NCBI GenBank assembly: GCA_964651335.1 | Contig: CAZYVT010000028.1 | Span: 1-45,004 of the forward strand | DNA from: 2-02-FULL-66-14 sp964651335 | Lineage (GTDB): Bacteria; Pseudomonadota; Gammaproteobacteria; Burkholderiales; SG8-39 | Direction of reading: 5' to 3' | DNA length: 45,004 nt | Part shown: one piece after another, positions 1 through 7,977 of the stretch | Layout: every line of letters starts with the position of its first letter | How positions within the stretch are numbered: position 1 is the first letter of the stretch | Notes under the pieces: generated by a model | Database searches by the model: none | What the model was told of the DNA's origin: nothing | Seen by the model: the letters and a program-made list of their open reading frames with translations, nothing else | Translations under genes and position numbers: made by a program

Positions 1-607
1 TTCTTCAAGTACTACATCGCCACGTGGAGTTTCGCCTGCCTGCTCGCTCTCGGCCTGCTGCTGCGGCCGTCCCGCCGCGTTTGCCGTTGGCCGCCGCAGC
101 TATTGGCATTTTCTCGGCGAGCCGTGGAAACTGGCCACCTTCGTCGCCGGCGCCGCGCTGATCACGCTGGCCGCGCCCTATACCGGTGACCAGACCTGGG
201 ATTACGTCGACGGCCTGTTCATGTCCGTTTTCTGTTTCACCACGGCACCGTGGGTGGTGGCCACGCTGTTCTTCACGCTGCGCCGTCAGGCCACCTGGAC
301 CGAAGCGTATGTCGCGCTATGCGCCTGGCTGTTCTCGGCCAGTTGGTCCTACGACATTTATCTGGTGTGGCGGGATGGTCACTATCCGTCTACCTGGTTC
401 GCCAACCTGTTTGCTTCTTCGGTCATTTATCTCGCCGCCGGACTGTTCTGGAACCTCGAATGGCAGCGCGGGCGCGGCGTCATCTTTTCCTTCATGCGCG
501 AGGGCTGGCCGTCGCGGCCGGCCGAGTCCGCTTTTTTCCGGCTGCTTGGCTACGCCGCGATCTTCGCCTTGCCCGCGATCGCGGCAGTGCTGATGTTCGT
601 GCTCTAA
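1..607 (+). pseudogene. Membrane protein, 5'-partial and frameshifted
   Basis: The first ~75 bases read as membrane-protein sequence in frame 1 (FFKYYIATWSFACLLALGLL). From about base 95 the plausible protein continues in frame 2 (YWHFLGEPWKLATFVAG) to the TAA at 605-607. The frame-2 part has several hydrophobic segments and a Trp/Tyr-rich stretch (DQTWDYVDG), so an inner-membrane protein with at least four helices is likely. I do not recognise the family. The frame change lies between about 75 and 100 and is either a one-base sequencing or assembly error near the scaffold end or a real lesion. If intact, the gene starts upstream of this window. The first ATG inside the frame-2 part is at 221, which would remove two hydrophobic segments. 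Its stop overlaps the 3' end of the convergent gene at 604. Confidence 0.5.
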
Positions 608-1155
608 GCGACCGGCAGCACGACCCGCAGCAAATTCATCAATCCGCGCAAGAGGGTCGTCACGCGCGGATCCCCCTCGGCGACCCGTCCGGCCGCCTCG
701 ACCCGGATCCGGGCCGGCTGGAGCGCGCGCACCGTGTCTTCCGGACATCGCATGCACTGGCACTCGAAATCGACAACCGTGTTCTCCGGCAGCGGCTTGA
801 TCTCATAGACGATCGCCCCGGCCACGCGCCGATCGGCGATCGCCGGAATGGGACGCTTCGCCGCGCTGGCGCGGATGTCGAACACGCGGGCTCCGATCCG
901 CCACTCCGCAGCCTCGTGCGGCAGATGCACGCGTACCACGCCTTGTTCCACGTTGCCGGTATTGCCGACCGAGAGGCGCCCCCAGGCCGTGCATATGCGC
1001 GCGCCGCCGCCCGTGTTCTGGCACTCGAACACGTTGACGCTCAAGGCGTGACGGACTTCGCGATGGGGCAGGAGTGTAGCGGCAAGCGTCAGCGCAACGC
1101 CGCCGAGCGCAACTCCGCTGCCCCAGGCAAGGCGCTTGTCGATGCGCCAGATCAT
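604..1155 (-). CDS. Hypothetical envelope protein with C-x-C-x2-C motif
   Basis: The protein is 183 residues and starts MIWRIDKRLAWGSG. The start at 1155 lies 16 bases after the stop of the upstream sulfatase-fold gene, so it is the likely last gene of that operon; the longer open frame to 1311 only overlaps the upstream gene. One hydrophobic segment near residues 11-27 fits a membrane anchor or uncleaved signal, with the rest probably periplasmic. Four cysteines stand out: FECQN and ARICTAWG in the first half, and a CQCMRC cluster in the second half that could bind a metal or form disulfides. No family was recognised. Its place behind a two-component system and a membrane transferase suggests an envelope role, which is inference only. 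Confidence 0.65.
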   Translation of the reverse strand: MIWRIDKRLAWGSGVALGGVALTLAATLLPHREVRHALSVNVFECQNTGGGARICTAWGRLSVGNTGNVEQGVVRVHLPHEAAEWRIGARVFDIRASAAKRPIPAIADRRVAGAIVYEIKPLPENTVVDFECQCMRCPEDTVRALQPARIRVEAAGRVAEGDPRVTTLLRGLMNLLRVVLPVA

Positions 1156-1171
1156 GCCTGAAGCCCGCCGT

Positions 1172-3148
1172 TCAGTGCCGCCCGGCCGGCACCGTCCGGA
1201 TCGGCGCGACCGCCACACGTTGCTCCGGCGGGTACTGCTCCTCGTCGCGATAGAGCCCGTTGTGGAAAGCGTACGAAGCGACCTGATAGAAGGCGATCGC
1301 TTCGCGCGCAAGAGTCGGGTTGCCCGCGCGCGTCAGCACGTAGTCGTCGCCCCTCAACCGGTACAGGTCCACCTTGCGCCTGGGTTGCAGCACAACCATC
1401 TCTTCGCCCTTCAGATAGCCGAGCGTCTGGAAATTGGCAACGAAAGCGCGGTCCGTGTCGGACGCCGAATGCAGTACGTCGTGGCCGAGGAACTTGGTGT
1501 AATAGCGGAATTCGAGCAAGCCCAACAGCGTGGGCGCGATGTCGATCTGCGACATCAGCCGGTCTACCCGCTGCGGCGCGACGTGCCTGGGTGCGTAAAC
1601 GAGGAGCGGGATACGGTACTGCTTCACCGGAATGCGCGTCGTGCCGCGCGCGCTGGCGCCGTGGTCCGCGGTGATCACGAATACCGTGTCGTCGAACCAT
1701 GGGCGTTCGCGCGCGCGCTCGATCAGGCGGCCAAGCGCGAAGTCGCTGTACTTCACCGCGCCGTCGCGGCCGCTCCCCGAAGGAATGTCGATCCTGCCCT
1801 GCGGGTAGGTGTAGGGCCGGTGGTTGCTGGTCGTCATGACATGCGTGAATACCGGCCTCTCCGGATGCGCGGCTTTCTCCCGGTCTATTTCGTCGATCAC
1901 CCTGTCGTACAGGTGTTCGTCGGCGACGCCCCAGATATTCTCGAATTCGATCTGCGTCCGCGGAATGCTGCGGCGGTCCAGAACGCGATAGTCGTTGGCA
2001 TCGAAGAACGCGTTCATGTTGTCGAAGTATCCATAGCCCCCATAGGCAAAAACCACGGCGTATCCCTTGTCCTCGAAAACGCTGCCGAGCGAGTACAGCT
2101 TGCTGTTATTGGGCCTGCGCACGATCGACTGTCCGGGCGTGGGTGGCAGGGCGAGCGCGAGCGCTTCGAGCCCCCTCACCGTGCGGTTGCCCGTGGCATA
2201 GACGTTCGAAAACCACAGGCTCTCGCGCGCGAGACGGTCGAGATTGGGGGTCAGTCCACGCCGGTCGCCGTAGGAACCGAGGAATTCGGCGCCGAGGCTT
2301 TCGACGCTGACCAGCACGACATTGAGCCGCTTCTCGGCGCCGTGTCCTTTTTCGAGTCGCTCGATCGCCTGGGTTCCCTCGCCGATCCATTGCGCCGGGC
2401 CCAATGCATTGCGCACCGTCGCGATCGCCTCGGCAACCGGCAGGGTTGCGTAATAGCGCTCGAAGCTGAGCTCGTTGCGGCGCAGGGCGGCGAAAAACTC
2501 GTGCAACCCGTTGCCTGCGAGTTCGTTGGCGGCGTCGTTCCCGAACCGGTTCTTCGCATCGCTGTCCACGAAACCGGCCGAGCCCGCGACCAGCGCCGCG
2601 TACGCGGCCGCTACGCCGAGCGCGCGCTTCCATCCGAGCGGCGCAGCCGCCCATCGGCGCAGGCGCGAAGCGAGCAGCACTGCGGCCGCCGCGGCGGCGA
2701 GCGCGAGCGCAGCGAGCAGCAGTCCGACCGGGTAGGACTGCCAGATGTTGCCAAGGACCTCGTGCGTGTAGAGCAGGTAATCCACGGCGATGAAGTTGAA
2801 GCGGCCGCCGAACTCTTCCCAGAACAGCCATTCCGCGACCGAGAGCACGAGCGCCGCGAAACACGCAATGAAAAACCATGCCACCGTTGCCGCGCCGTAT
2901 GCGCGGGTGCGCGCGAGGCGATCCGGCGCCAGCACCAGCCACAGCGCGAGCGGCAGCAGCGCGTACGCCGCCGCCGCAAGATCAAACAGAAATCCGAGCG
3001 CGAAAACGCGCGCCAGATCCGGCACACCGATCACGCTGGCTTCGGGCCGCAATGCGAGCGCGATCCGGGTCAGCGTGGAGACGAGGATGAACGCGGCAGC
3101 CGCGGAGACGGCCGGAAGTACTCTACCGTGCGAGCCTGCGAATTTCAT
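1172..3148 (-). CDS. LtaS/OpgB-like membrane sulfatase-fold transferase
   Basis: The protein is 658 residues with an N-terminal membrane domain (helices roughly at 10-33, 45-75, 85-108, 140-160 and 175-193) followed by a periplasmic alkaline-phosphatase-superfamily domain. The catalytic landmarks of the LTA-synthase-like family are visible: VSVESLGAEF with metal ligand E283, ATGNRTVRG with the likely nucleophile T323, and TADHG with D495-H496 near the C-terminal metal site. Relatives transfer phosphoglycerol or phosphoethanolamine to envelope glycans or lipids; the substrate cannot be read here. Proteobacterial members are typically 600-700 residues, so the length is normal. It starts 21 bases after the histidine-kinase stop, in the same transcription unit, which suggests envelope-stress control. 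Confidence 0.88.
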   Translation of the reverse strand: MKFAGSHGRVLPAVSAAAAFILVSTLTRIALALRPEASVIGVPDLARVFALGFLFDLAAAAYALLPLALWLVLAPDRLARTRAYGAATVAWFFIACFAALVLSVAEWLFWEEFGGRFNFIAVDYLLYTHEVLGNIWQSYPVGLLLAALALAAAAAAVLLASRLRRWAAAPLGWKRALGVAAAYAALVAGSAGFVDSDAKNRFGNDAANELAGNGLHEFFAALRRNELSFERYYATLPVAEAIATVRNALGPAQWIGEGTQAIERLEKGHGAEKRLNVVLVSVESLGAEFLGSYGDRRGLTPNLDRLARESLWFSNVYATGNRTVRGLEALALALPPTPGQSIVRRPNNSKLYSLGSVFEDKGYAVVFAYGGYGYFDNMNAFFDANDYRVLDRRSIPRTQIEFENIWGVADEHLYDRVIDEIDREKAAHPERPVFTHVMTTSNHRPYTYPQGRIDIPSGSGRDGAVKYSDFALGRLIERARERPWFDDTVFVITADHGASARGTTRIPVKQYRIPLLVYAPRHVAPQRVDRLMSQIDIAPTLLGLLEFRYYTKFLGHDVLHSASDTDRAFVANFQTLGYLKGEEMVVLQPRRKVDLYRLRGDDYVLTRAGNPTLAREAIAFYQVASYAFHNGLYRDEEQYPPEQRVAVAPIRTVPAGRH

Positions 3149-3169
3149 TGCAATTCATTGTACGCGCGC

Positions 3170-4411
3170 TTAACAGAGCGGAATGCTGGCGGTAAAACAG
3201 TTCGCCGCGCACGTCGCATCCCCACCGTGCCGCCGCGCGATCTGCCGCACCAGCGCAAGCCCGAGCCCTGCGCCGGTCGCTTCCCGTGCGCCAGGGCGTC
3301 GATAGAAAGGCTCGAACACGCGCTCGCGCTCGGCGTCGGGAACACCCGGCCCTTGGTCGCGAACGCGAATTTCGGCCCGGTCTCCGGCCTTTGCCACCCG
3401 CAGCTCGATCGGCGGCGCACCGTGGCGCCTGGCGTTCTCCAGCAGATTGCGAATCATCCTGCGCAGCAGCCGCGGATCGCCGCGGACGTTGATCGGTTGA
3501 CCGTCCAGCTCGGCTTCCTCGTAGCGCGCGCACTCCTCTGCCGCGAGCGCGAGGAGATCGACAGGCTCGTGCGCGTCCAGGGATTTCCCGGCATCCAGAC
3601 GGCTGGCGAGCAGGATCTCGCCGATCAGCGCGTCCAGCTCCGCGATGTCCTGCTCCAGTTCGGCCTTGCGCAGGGCATCGGCGTTTTCCTTCATCAACTC
3701 CACTGCCATGCGGATGCGAGCGAGCGGCGTACGCAGCTCATGCGAAGCATTGGCAAGAAGCGCCTTGTGCGCGCCGAACAGCTCCTCGATCCGCACCGCT
3801 GCGCGGTTGAAACTCCCGGCGAGTTGCGCCACTTCGTCGTTGCCCTCGACCGTGACGCGCGCCGTGAGCTCGCCGGCGCCGAGTGCGTCCACTCCCGACT
3901 TGAGATTCTCCAGTCTTCGCGTCACGCGCCGCACCACCGGGTAGGCACCGACTCCGACTGCAAGCGCGATCAGCGCGAGCATCAGCAGCGGCCCGGGCCG
4001 GCGCGAGCGCCAGAAGTCGCGCGGCATCCTCGCCACCAGCCAGCGCCCGTCCGCGAGACGGACTGCCCACGCCGGGGGGCCGTCGATACGGCGCATCAGC
4101 CCGCTGCGCTCGCGCCCCGGATCCGGTGGCGGGAGCGGACGGCCCACTTGGGCAATCGGCGTCCGGTCGGCCGCATAAAGCGTCGCATCCGAATGCATTC
4201 GCCCAGCGAGCTGCTCGAGCGCCGCCTGCTGCGCCTCGCGCGGCGCATTCGCCTCCGGCAGCAGCGTCTGCGCAAGCTCGGCGGCGACTTCGACCGGGTG
4301 ACGAGGCGCCACCTGCTCGACCAGCATCCACCAGAGCGCGCCCGCGATCAGCGCGAAAACGACCAGGCTGGCGACCACCGTGAGATAGATCTGGAGATAG
4401 AGCCGCTTCAC
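3170..4411 (-). CDS. Sensor histidine kinase, CpxA/RstB-like
   Basis: The 413-residue inner-membrane sensor has a first helix at about 10-30, a short periplasmic sensor of about 105 residues, a second helix at about 141-160, then HAMP (about 160-215). The dimerisation helix holds phospho-acceptor H224 (SHELRTPLAR). The ATP-binding domain has N box N322-N326 (NLLEN), G1 DQGPG at 352-356 and G2 GLGL at 382-385. It autophosphorylates and passes phosphate to the response regulator encoded just upstream. The ATG overlaps the regulator stop by 4 bases (ATGA), which indicates translational coupling. Subfamily naming as CpxA or RstB rests on architecture and the Spy-like neighbour, not on a search. 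Confidence 0.93.
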   Translation of the reverse strand: MKRLYLQIYLTVVASLVVFALIAGALWWMLVEQVAPRHPVEVAAELAQTLLPEANAPREAQQAALEQLAGRMHSDATLYAADRTPIAQVGRPLPPPDPGRERSGLMRRIDGPPAWAVRLADGRWLVARMPRDFWRSRRPGPLLMLALIALAVGVGAYPVVRRVTRRLENLKSGVDALGAGELTARVTVEGNDEVAQLAGSFNRAAVRIEELFGAHKALLANASHELRTPLARIRMAVELMKENADALRKAELEQDIAELDALIGEILLASRLDAGKSLDAHEPVDLLALAAEECARYEEAELDGQPINVRGDPRLLRRMIRNLLENARRHGAPPIELRVAKAGDRAEIRVRDQGPGVPDAERERVFEPFYRRPGAREATGAGLGLALVRQIARRHGGDATCAANCFTASIPLC

Positions 4412-5097
4412 AGGTCCTGCGCCCTGGCGAAGACGTAACCGGCGCCGCGCACGGTGAGAATGCGGCGCGGCTTCCTCGGGTCGTCTTCGATCGCGGCGCG
4501 GATCCGCGAAACATGAACGTCGATGGAGCGGTCGAACGCCTCCAGCGGTTCGCCCTTGACGAGATCCATCAGCTGGTCGCGCGAAAGTACGCGGCCCGCG
4601 TTCTCGGCGAATGCAACCAGCAGCGCGAATTGGTAGCCGGTGAAGTTCCTTTCGCGGCCGTCGAGGCGCACCGTGCGCGCGTCGCGGTCGATTTCGAGCC
4701 GGCCGAAGCGCAGCTGCGTCGTGGCTGAGGGCGCCCTGCCGCGCCTGAGCACGGCCTTCAGCCGCGCGAGCAGCTCGCGCGGCTCGAAGGGCTTCGGCAG
4801 GTAATCGTCGGCGCCGATCTCGAGTCCGACGATGCGGTCGGCGGCATCGCCGCGCGCCGTGAGCATGAGAATCGGAACGTCGGTCTTCGCGCGCACCCGG
4901 CGGCAGACCTCCAGCCCGTCCATGTCGGGAAGCATCAGGTCCAGTACCAGCGCATCGAAAGGCTCGCGCACGAGCCTTTCGATTCCCGCCTCGCCCCGCC
5001 CCGCCACAGAGACGTGGAATCCCGCGCCGGTCAGATACTCGCTCACCATCCCGGCGAGACGGGCGTCATCGTCGATCAGGAGGATGCGATGCGCCAT
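4408..5097 (-). CDS. OmpR-family response regulator, CpxR/RstA-like
   Basis: The 229-residue protein has a receiver domain with acidic pocket D9/D10, phospho-acceptor D53 (VLDLMLPDMDG), T80 and K102 (LPKPFEP). A C-terminal winged helix spans about 130-226 and includes the recognition-helix stretch DRSIDVHVSRIR and the wing RGAGYVF. It is the DNA-binding partner of the histidine kinase that overlaps its 3' end. The gene starts 9 bases after the Spy-like gene. A GGAGG lies immediately next to the ATG with no normal spacing, so initiation may depend on coupling to the upstream gene. The likely target site is the GTAAA direct repeat at 5708-5722, which would mean autoregulation. Confidence 0.93.
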   Translation of the reverse strand: MAHRILLIDDDARLAGMVSEYLTGAGFHVSVAGRGEAGIERLVREPFDALVLDLMLPDMDGLEVCRRVRAKTDVPILMLTARGDAADRIVGLEIGADDYLPKPFEPRELLARLKAVLRRGRAPSATTQLRFGRLEIDRDARTVRLDGRERNFTGYQFALLVAFAENAGRVLSRDQLMDLVKGEPLEAFDRSIDVHVSRIRAAIEDDPRKPRRILTVRGAGYVFARAQDL

Positions 5098-5106
5098 CCT
5101 CCAAGT

Positions 5107-5619
5107 TTAGCCGCGGCGGTGGCCCTGCCGACGCTGCATGCGCTCGGCAAACTGCTTTCTCTGCTCCGGCGTAAGCACCTCGGCAGTGTCGGCGAGCGCC
5201 TGCGACAGCCGCCTGGATGCGGCGTCGGCGGCCTGGATCTGCTCGGCGCGCAGCCGCTCGATCGCCGCACGGTCGATCGTCGGCGCAGAGAGCAGCTCCA
5301 TTCCGCGCTTGCGTGCGTCCCGCACCTTTTCGCGTATCGGCCGCAGGTCCTTGGCAGCCGCCTTGGCAATCTCGGTCAGCTTCACCCTCTGCTCCGGGGT
5401 CGCATCGACTTCCACGGCGAAGTGCTTCACCATGCGCTCGATCCGCTCATCCATCGCCGCAGGGTCCATGGGGCCGCCCATGAATCCGCCGCCGCGGTGC
5501 CATCCGCCCGGCCCGCCATGGGCCCAGGCCTTGCCGCCGAGTCCGGCGGCCAGAGATCCAATGAGGGTTGCGATCGTCGCGCGCCGGAGAAACCGGCGCC
5601 TGCTGCTCGTGTCTTCCAT
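5107..5619 (-). CDS. Spy/CpxP-like periplasmic protein with Tat-type signal
   Basis: The protein is 170 residues from the ATG at 5619, which has AAAGGA 6 bases upstream; the longer frame to 5790 has no such site. The N-terminus carries a twin-arginine motif (S6-R-R-R-F-L-R) followed by a hydrophobic stretch and an AWA-HG cleavage site near residue 33. The mature part starts with a Gly/His/Met-rich segment, then is mostly helical, with two LTPEQR-type motifs (DATPEQR and LTPEQRKQ) typical of the Spy/CpxP/ZraP LTxxQ family. Members are periplasmic chaperones or metal-responsive modulators of a cognate two-component system, and the regulator and kinase follow directly in the same operon. E. coli Spy and CpxP use Sec signals, so a Tat signal would be unusual. 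Confidence 0.82.
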   Translation of the reverse strand: MEDTSSRRRFLRRATIATLIGSLAAGLGGKAWAHGGPGGWHRGGGFMGGPMDPAAMDERIERMVKHFAVEVDATPEQRVKLTEIAKAAAKDLRPIREKVRDARKRGMELLSAPTIDRAAIERLRAEQIQAADAASRRLSQALADTAEVLTPEQRKQFAERMQRRQGHRRG

Positions 5620-5707
5620 GATTCGTCCTTTGGTTGAAGTTCCGGAGACGGGGCCTCCGCGCAGAAAGCAGTGTGGACGAGAGGTGTAAGCGGCGTTTCT
5701 CGGCAAG

Positions 5708-5722
5708 GTAAAGTTATGTAAA
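5708..5722 (+). promoter_or_regulatory. CpxR-type direct repeat GTAAA-N5-GTAAA
   Basis: GTAAA at 5708-5712 and GTAAA at 5718-5722 are separated by GTTAT, giving an exact 10-base period. This equals the consensus known for E. coli CpxR and fits an OmpR-family dimer site. It lies in the intergenic region between the minus-strand Spy-like/two-component operon (start 5619) and the plus-strand reductase gene, so it could control either or both. A TAGAAT at 5725-5730 is a possible -10 for the plus-strand gene. The match is seen; binding by the adjacent regulator is inferred. Confidence 0.5.
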
Positions 5723-5745
5723 GCTAGAATTCTTCTCTTTCTCTT

Positions 5746-6819
5746 TTGAAACTCCGGCATTTGAAAACCGCAGTGGTGGTCGGCGCGCAAGGCGTCATCG
5801 GGCGCTACATCGTCGAGAAACTCGCTGCCCTTTCAGACTGGCAGGTGATCGGGCTCTCCCGGCGGCACGGCGACGACGGCCCGCGGGTACGCCATATCCC
5901 GGTCGATCTGCTCGATCGCCGCGATGCGGAGGAAAAGCTCTCGGCGCTCACGCACGCAACCCACGTCTTTTTCGCGGCATTTCAACCCGGATCCGGGCCG
6001 GCCGCAGATTACGCGAAAAATATCGCCGCGAACCGCGACCTGCTGGTGAACGCGGTTTCCGCGATCGAGCGGGCGTCGCCCCTGCTCGAGCGTGTCGTGC
6101 TGGTCACAGGAACAAAATACTACGGCTCGCACCTCGGCCCTTTCAGGACGCCGGCAAAGGAAAGCGACCCGCGGCATTCCGGCGCCAATTATTACTTCGA
6201 CCAGATCGATTGGCTGGCCGGGTTCCAGAGCGGCAAACGCTGGGACTGGACCGAGCTCAGACCGCAGACGTTGTGCGGCTTCGCACCAGGCACCGCCATG
6301 AGCATCGTGCCGGTCATCGCGGTCTACGCGGCAATCGGCAAGGAGCTTGGCCAGCCATTGCGCTTTCCGGGAAAACCAGGCGCATACCGCTCCATCTACC
6401 AGGTGACCGAGTCCGCGCACTTCGCGACTGCCGCGCTCTGGGCGGCAACCGAACCGCGCTGCGCCAACCAGGCCTATAACATCACCAACGGCGATTACTT
6501 CCGCTGGATCAACGTCTGGCCGCGGATCGCCGAGGTCTTCGAGATGCCGGTCGCGGAACCGCAGACAATTTCGCTGGTCGCCGAGATGGCGGACAAAGCG
6601 CCGCTCTGGCAGGCGATGACGGGCCGGCACGGCCTCAAGCCCTGTCCGTTCGATCAGCTCGTCGCCTGGCCCTTCGGCGACTATGTCTTCGGCTGCGACT
6701 GGGACGTGATGTCGAGCCTGACCAAGGCGCGCCAGCACGGTTTCCACGAGGCCGTGGACAGCGAGGAGATGTTCGTGCGGCTGCTCAGGCGCTTTCGCTT
6801 CGAGCGCATCGTGCCCTGA
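5746..6819 (+). CDS. PRISE-type SDR reductase
   Basis: The protein is an extended short-chain dehydrogenase of about 350 residues with the Rossmann motif GAQGVIG near the N-terminus. An active-site-like stretch (VTGTKYYGSHLG) is followed by NYYFDQ and then the TELRPQTLCGF segment. The C-terminal region (FGDYVFGCDWD, MSSLTKARQHGF) is characteristic of the PRISE group (progesterone 5-beta-reductase/iridoid synthase-like enone reductases), which reduce activated C=C bonds with NADPH. The bacterial substrate is unknown. Both candidate starts are TTG (5746 and 5761) without a convincing Shine-Dalgarno; the second gives MKTAVVVGAQG, closer to family N-termini. The glycosylase gene follows after one base, so they are probably cotranscribed. 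Confidence 0.85.
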   Translation: MKLRHLKTAVVVGAQGVIGRYIVEKLAALSDWQVIGLSRRHGDDGPRVRHIPVDLLDRRDAEEKLSALTHATHVFFAAFQPGSGPAADYAKNIAANRDLLVNAVSAIERASPLLERVVLVTGTKYYGSHLGPFRTPAKESDPRHSGANYYFDQIDWLAGFQSGKRWDWTELRPQTLCGFAPGTAMSIVPVIAVYAAIGKELGQPLRFPGKPGAYRSIYQVTESAHFATAALWAATEPRCANQAYNITNGDYFRWINVWPRIAEVFEMPVAEPQTISLVAEMADKAPLWQAMTGRHGLKPCPFDQLVAWPFGDYVFGCDWDVMSSLTKARQHGFHEAVDSEEMFVRLLRRFRFERIVP

Positions 6820-6820
6820 A

Positions 6821-7705
6821 ATGCCCGAACTGCCGGACCTGACCGTGTATCTGGAGCGGCTGCAAGAGCGCGTCCTGGGCCGGACGCTTCGGCGGATCGT
6901 GCTGCTCAATCCGTTCCTGCTGCGCACCGCAACCCCGCCGATTGCGTCCGCGGAAAGGCGGACGGTCATCGGTCTGCGACGCCTGGGCAAGCGCATCGTG
7001 ATTGCTCTGGACGGGGATTTGTTCCTGGTCCTGCACCTGATGATCGCCGGCCGGCTGCGCTGGCTCGAAGGACGCGCCAGATCGCCGGCCCGGATCACCC
7101 TGGGCCGGTTCGAATTCGAGTCCGGCACGCTCGCCTTCACCGAGGCGGGCACCAGGCGCAGGGCGTCGCTGCATCTGGTTGCCGGCGAAGGCGCTCTCGC
7201 CGCCCTGGACCCCGGTGGACTGGAGGTGCTTGCCGCGAGCCTTGCCGATTTCAGGCAACGCCTGAAGCAGGAAAACCATACCCTCAAGCGCGCGCTCACC
7301 GACCCGCACCTGTTTTCCGGCATCGGCAATGCCTACTCCGACGAGATCCTGCACCGCGCGCGGCTGTCGCCGGTGGCGCTGACCGGGCAGCTGGGAGACC
7401 CCGAAATCGCCCGCCTGTACGAGGCGGCGCGCGGCGTGCTAGCCGAATGGACCGAGCGCCTGCGCGCCGAGACCGGCTCGAAGTTTCCGGACAAGGTCAC
7501 CGCATTCCGGGAAGGCATGGCCGTGCACGGCCGCTATGGCGAGCCCTGCCCCGCCTGTGGAGCGCCGGTGCAGCGGATCGTCTATGCCGAAAACGAAACG
7601 AACTACTGCGCGCGCTGCCAGACGGGCGGGAAGATCCTCGCCGACCGAGCGCTCTCCCGACTGCTGAAAAAGAGCTGGCCGCGCTCCATCGACGAGCTGG
7701 GATAG
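6821..7705 (+). CDS. Formamidopyrimidine-DNA glycosylase family protein (Fpg/Nei)
   Basis: The 294-residue protein starts MPELPD, so after Met removal the catalytic N-terminal proline and E3 of the Fpg/Nei family are present. K57 (LGKRIV) matches the conserved catalytic lysine, SGIGNAY at 166-172 matches the helix-two-turn-helix asparagine region, and the C-terminal zinc finger has C243-x2-C246 and C263-x2-C266. The enzyme excises oxidised bases and cleaves the abasic site by beta/delta elimination. The finger tail (RCQTGGKILADRALSRLLKKSWP) extends past the usual end and lacks the exact classical Fpg ending, so this may be a paralogue rather than housekeeping MutM. It begins one base after the reductase stop. 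Confidence 0.88.
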   Translation: MPELPDLTVYLERLQERVLGRTLRRIVLLNPFLLRTATPPIASAERRTVIGLRRLGKRIVIALDGDLFLVLHLMIAGRLRWLEGRARSPARITLGRFEFESGTLAFTEAGTRRRASLHLVAGEGALAALDPGGLEVLAASLADFRQRLKQENHTLKRALTDPHLFSGIGNAYSDEILHRARLSPVALTGQLGDPEIARLYEAARGVLAEWTERLRAETGSKFPDKVTAFREGMAVHGRYGEPCPACGAPVQRIVYAENETNYCARCQTGGKILADRALSRLLKKSWPRSIDELG

Positions 7706-7709
7706 GCGG

Positions 7710-7871
7710 CTAGGTGAAGGTGGGCTTGCCCGGACCGCCGGGCCGCCGCAGGTCGCGGAACGCGGCAGGCAGCTCGACCCAACCGGCGAACAGCACTTCC
7801 GCGCCGTACCCAGCGCGACGCGCCGCCTTGCGCGACCGGAAAATGAAGAAGATTCTTTTCAAGAGCCGCAT
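7710..7871 (-). CDS. Small conserved-looking 53-residue protein
   Basis: Reading the minus strand between two plus-strand genes gives an ATG at 7871 and TAG at 7710-7712. It encodes a basic 53-residue protein beginning MRLLKRIFFIFRSRKAARR, continuing GYGAEVLFAGWVELPAAF and ending GGPGKPTFT. The composition (GYGAEVLFAGWVEL) looks like real protein and unlike the Arg/Ala-rich shadow frames around it. A GGCGGAA lies directly before the ATG but is too close for a canonical Shine-Dalgarno. The gene is convergent with the glycosylase, 4 bases apart. No family recognised. It could be a decayed fragment; homologues in relatives would settle it. Confidence 0.42.
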   Translation of the reverse strand: MRLLKRIFFIFRSRKAARRAGYGAEVLFAGWVELPAAFRDLRRPGGPGKPTFT

Positions 7872-7879
7872 TTCCGCCA

Positions 7880-7897
7880 GGCGGAGCTTGCTCCGCC
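7880..7897. repeat. Perfect palindrome with 8-bp arms
   Basis: GGCGGAGC at 7880-7887 and GCTCCGCC at 7890-7897 pair perfectly around a TT loop. It lies just upstream of the start of the small minus-strand ORF. No T-run follows on either strand, so it is not a classical intrinsic terminator. It may belong to the same class of short palindromic elements seen inside uvrA. Confidence 0.55.
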
Positions 7898-7977
7898 CCC
7901 ATTACACTGCCATGACTGGCATAACGCCCATCTTGCGAAAAGGTTGATTCGCGGCGGGTAATTTCCCGATTGCTGCC

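Noticed and set aside
1136..4438. A long plus-strand open frame antisense to the sulfatase and kinase genes
   Set aside because: It is Arg/Ala-rich with no domains and lies opposite two clear minus-strand genes; high GC keeps antisense frames open.
7714..7947. A plus-strand frame of 77 codons after the glycosylase
   Set aside because: Composition is unconvincing, it reads through the palindrome, and the minus-strand frame in the same interval is more protein-like.
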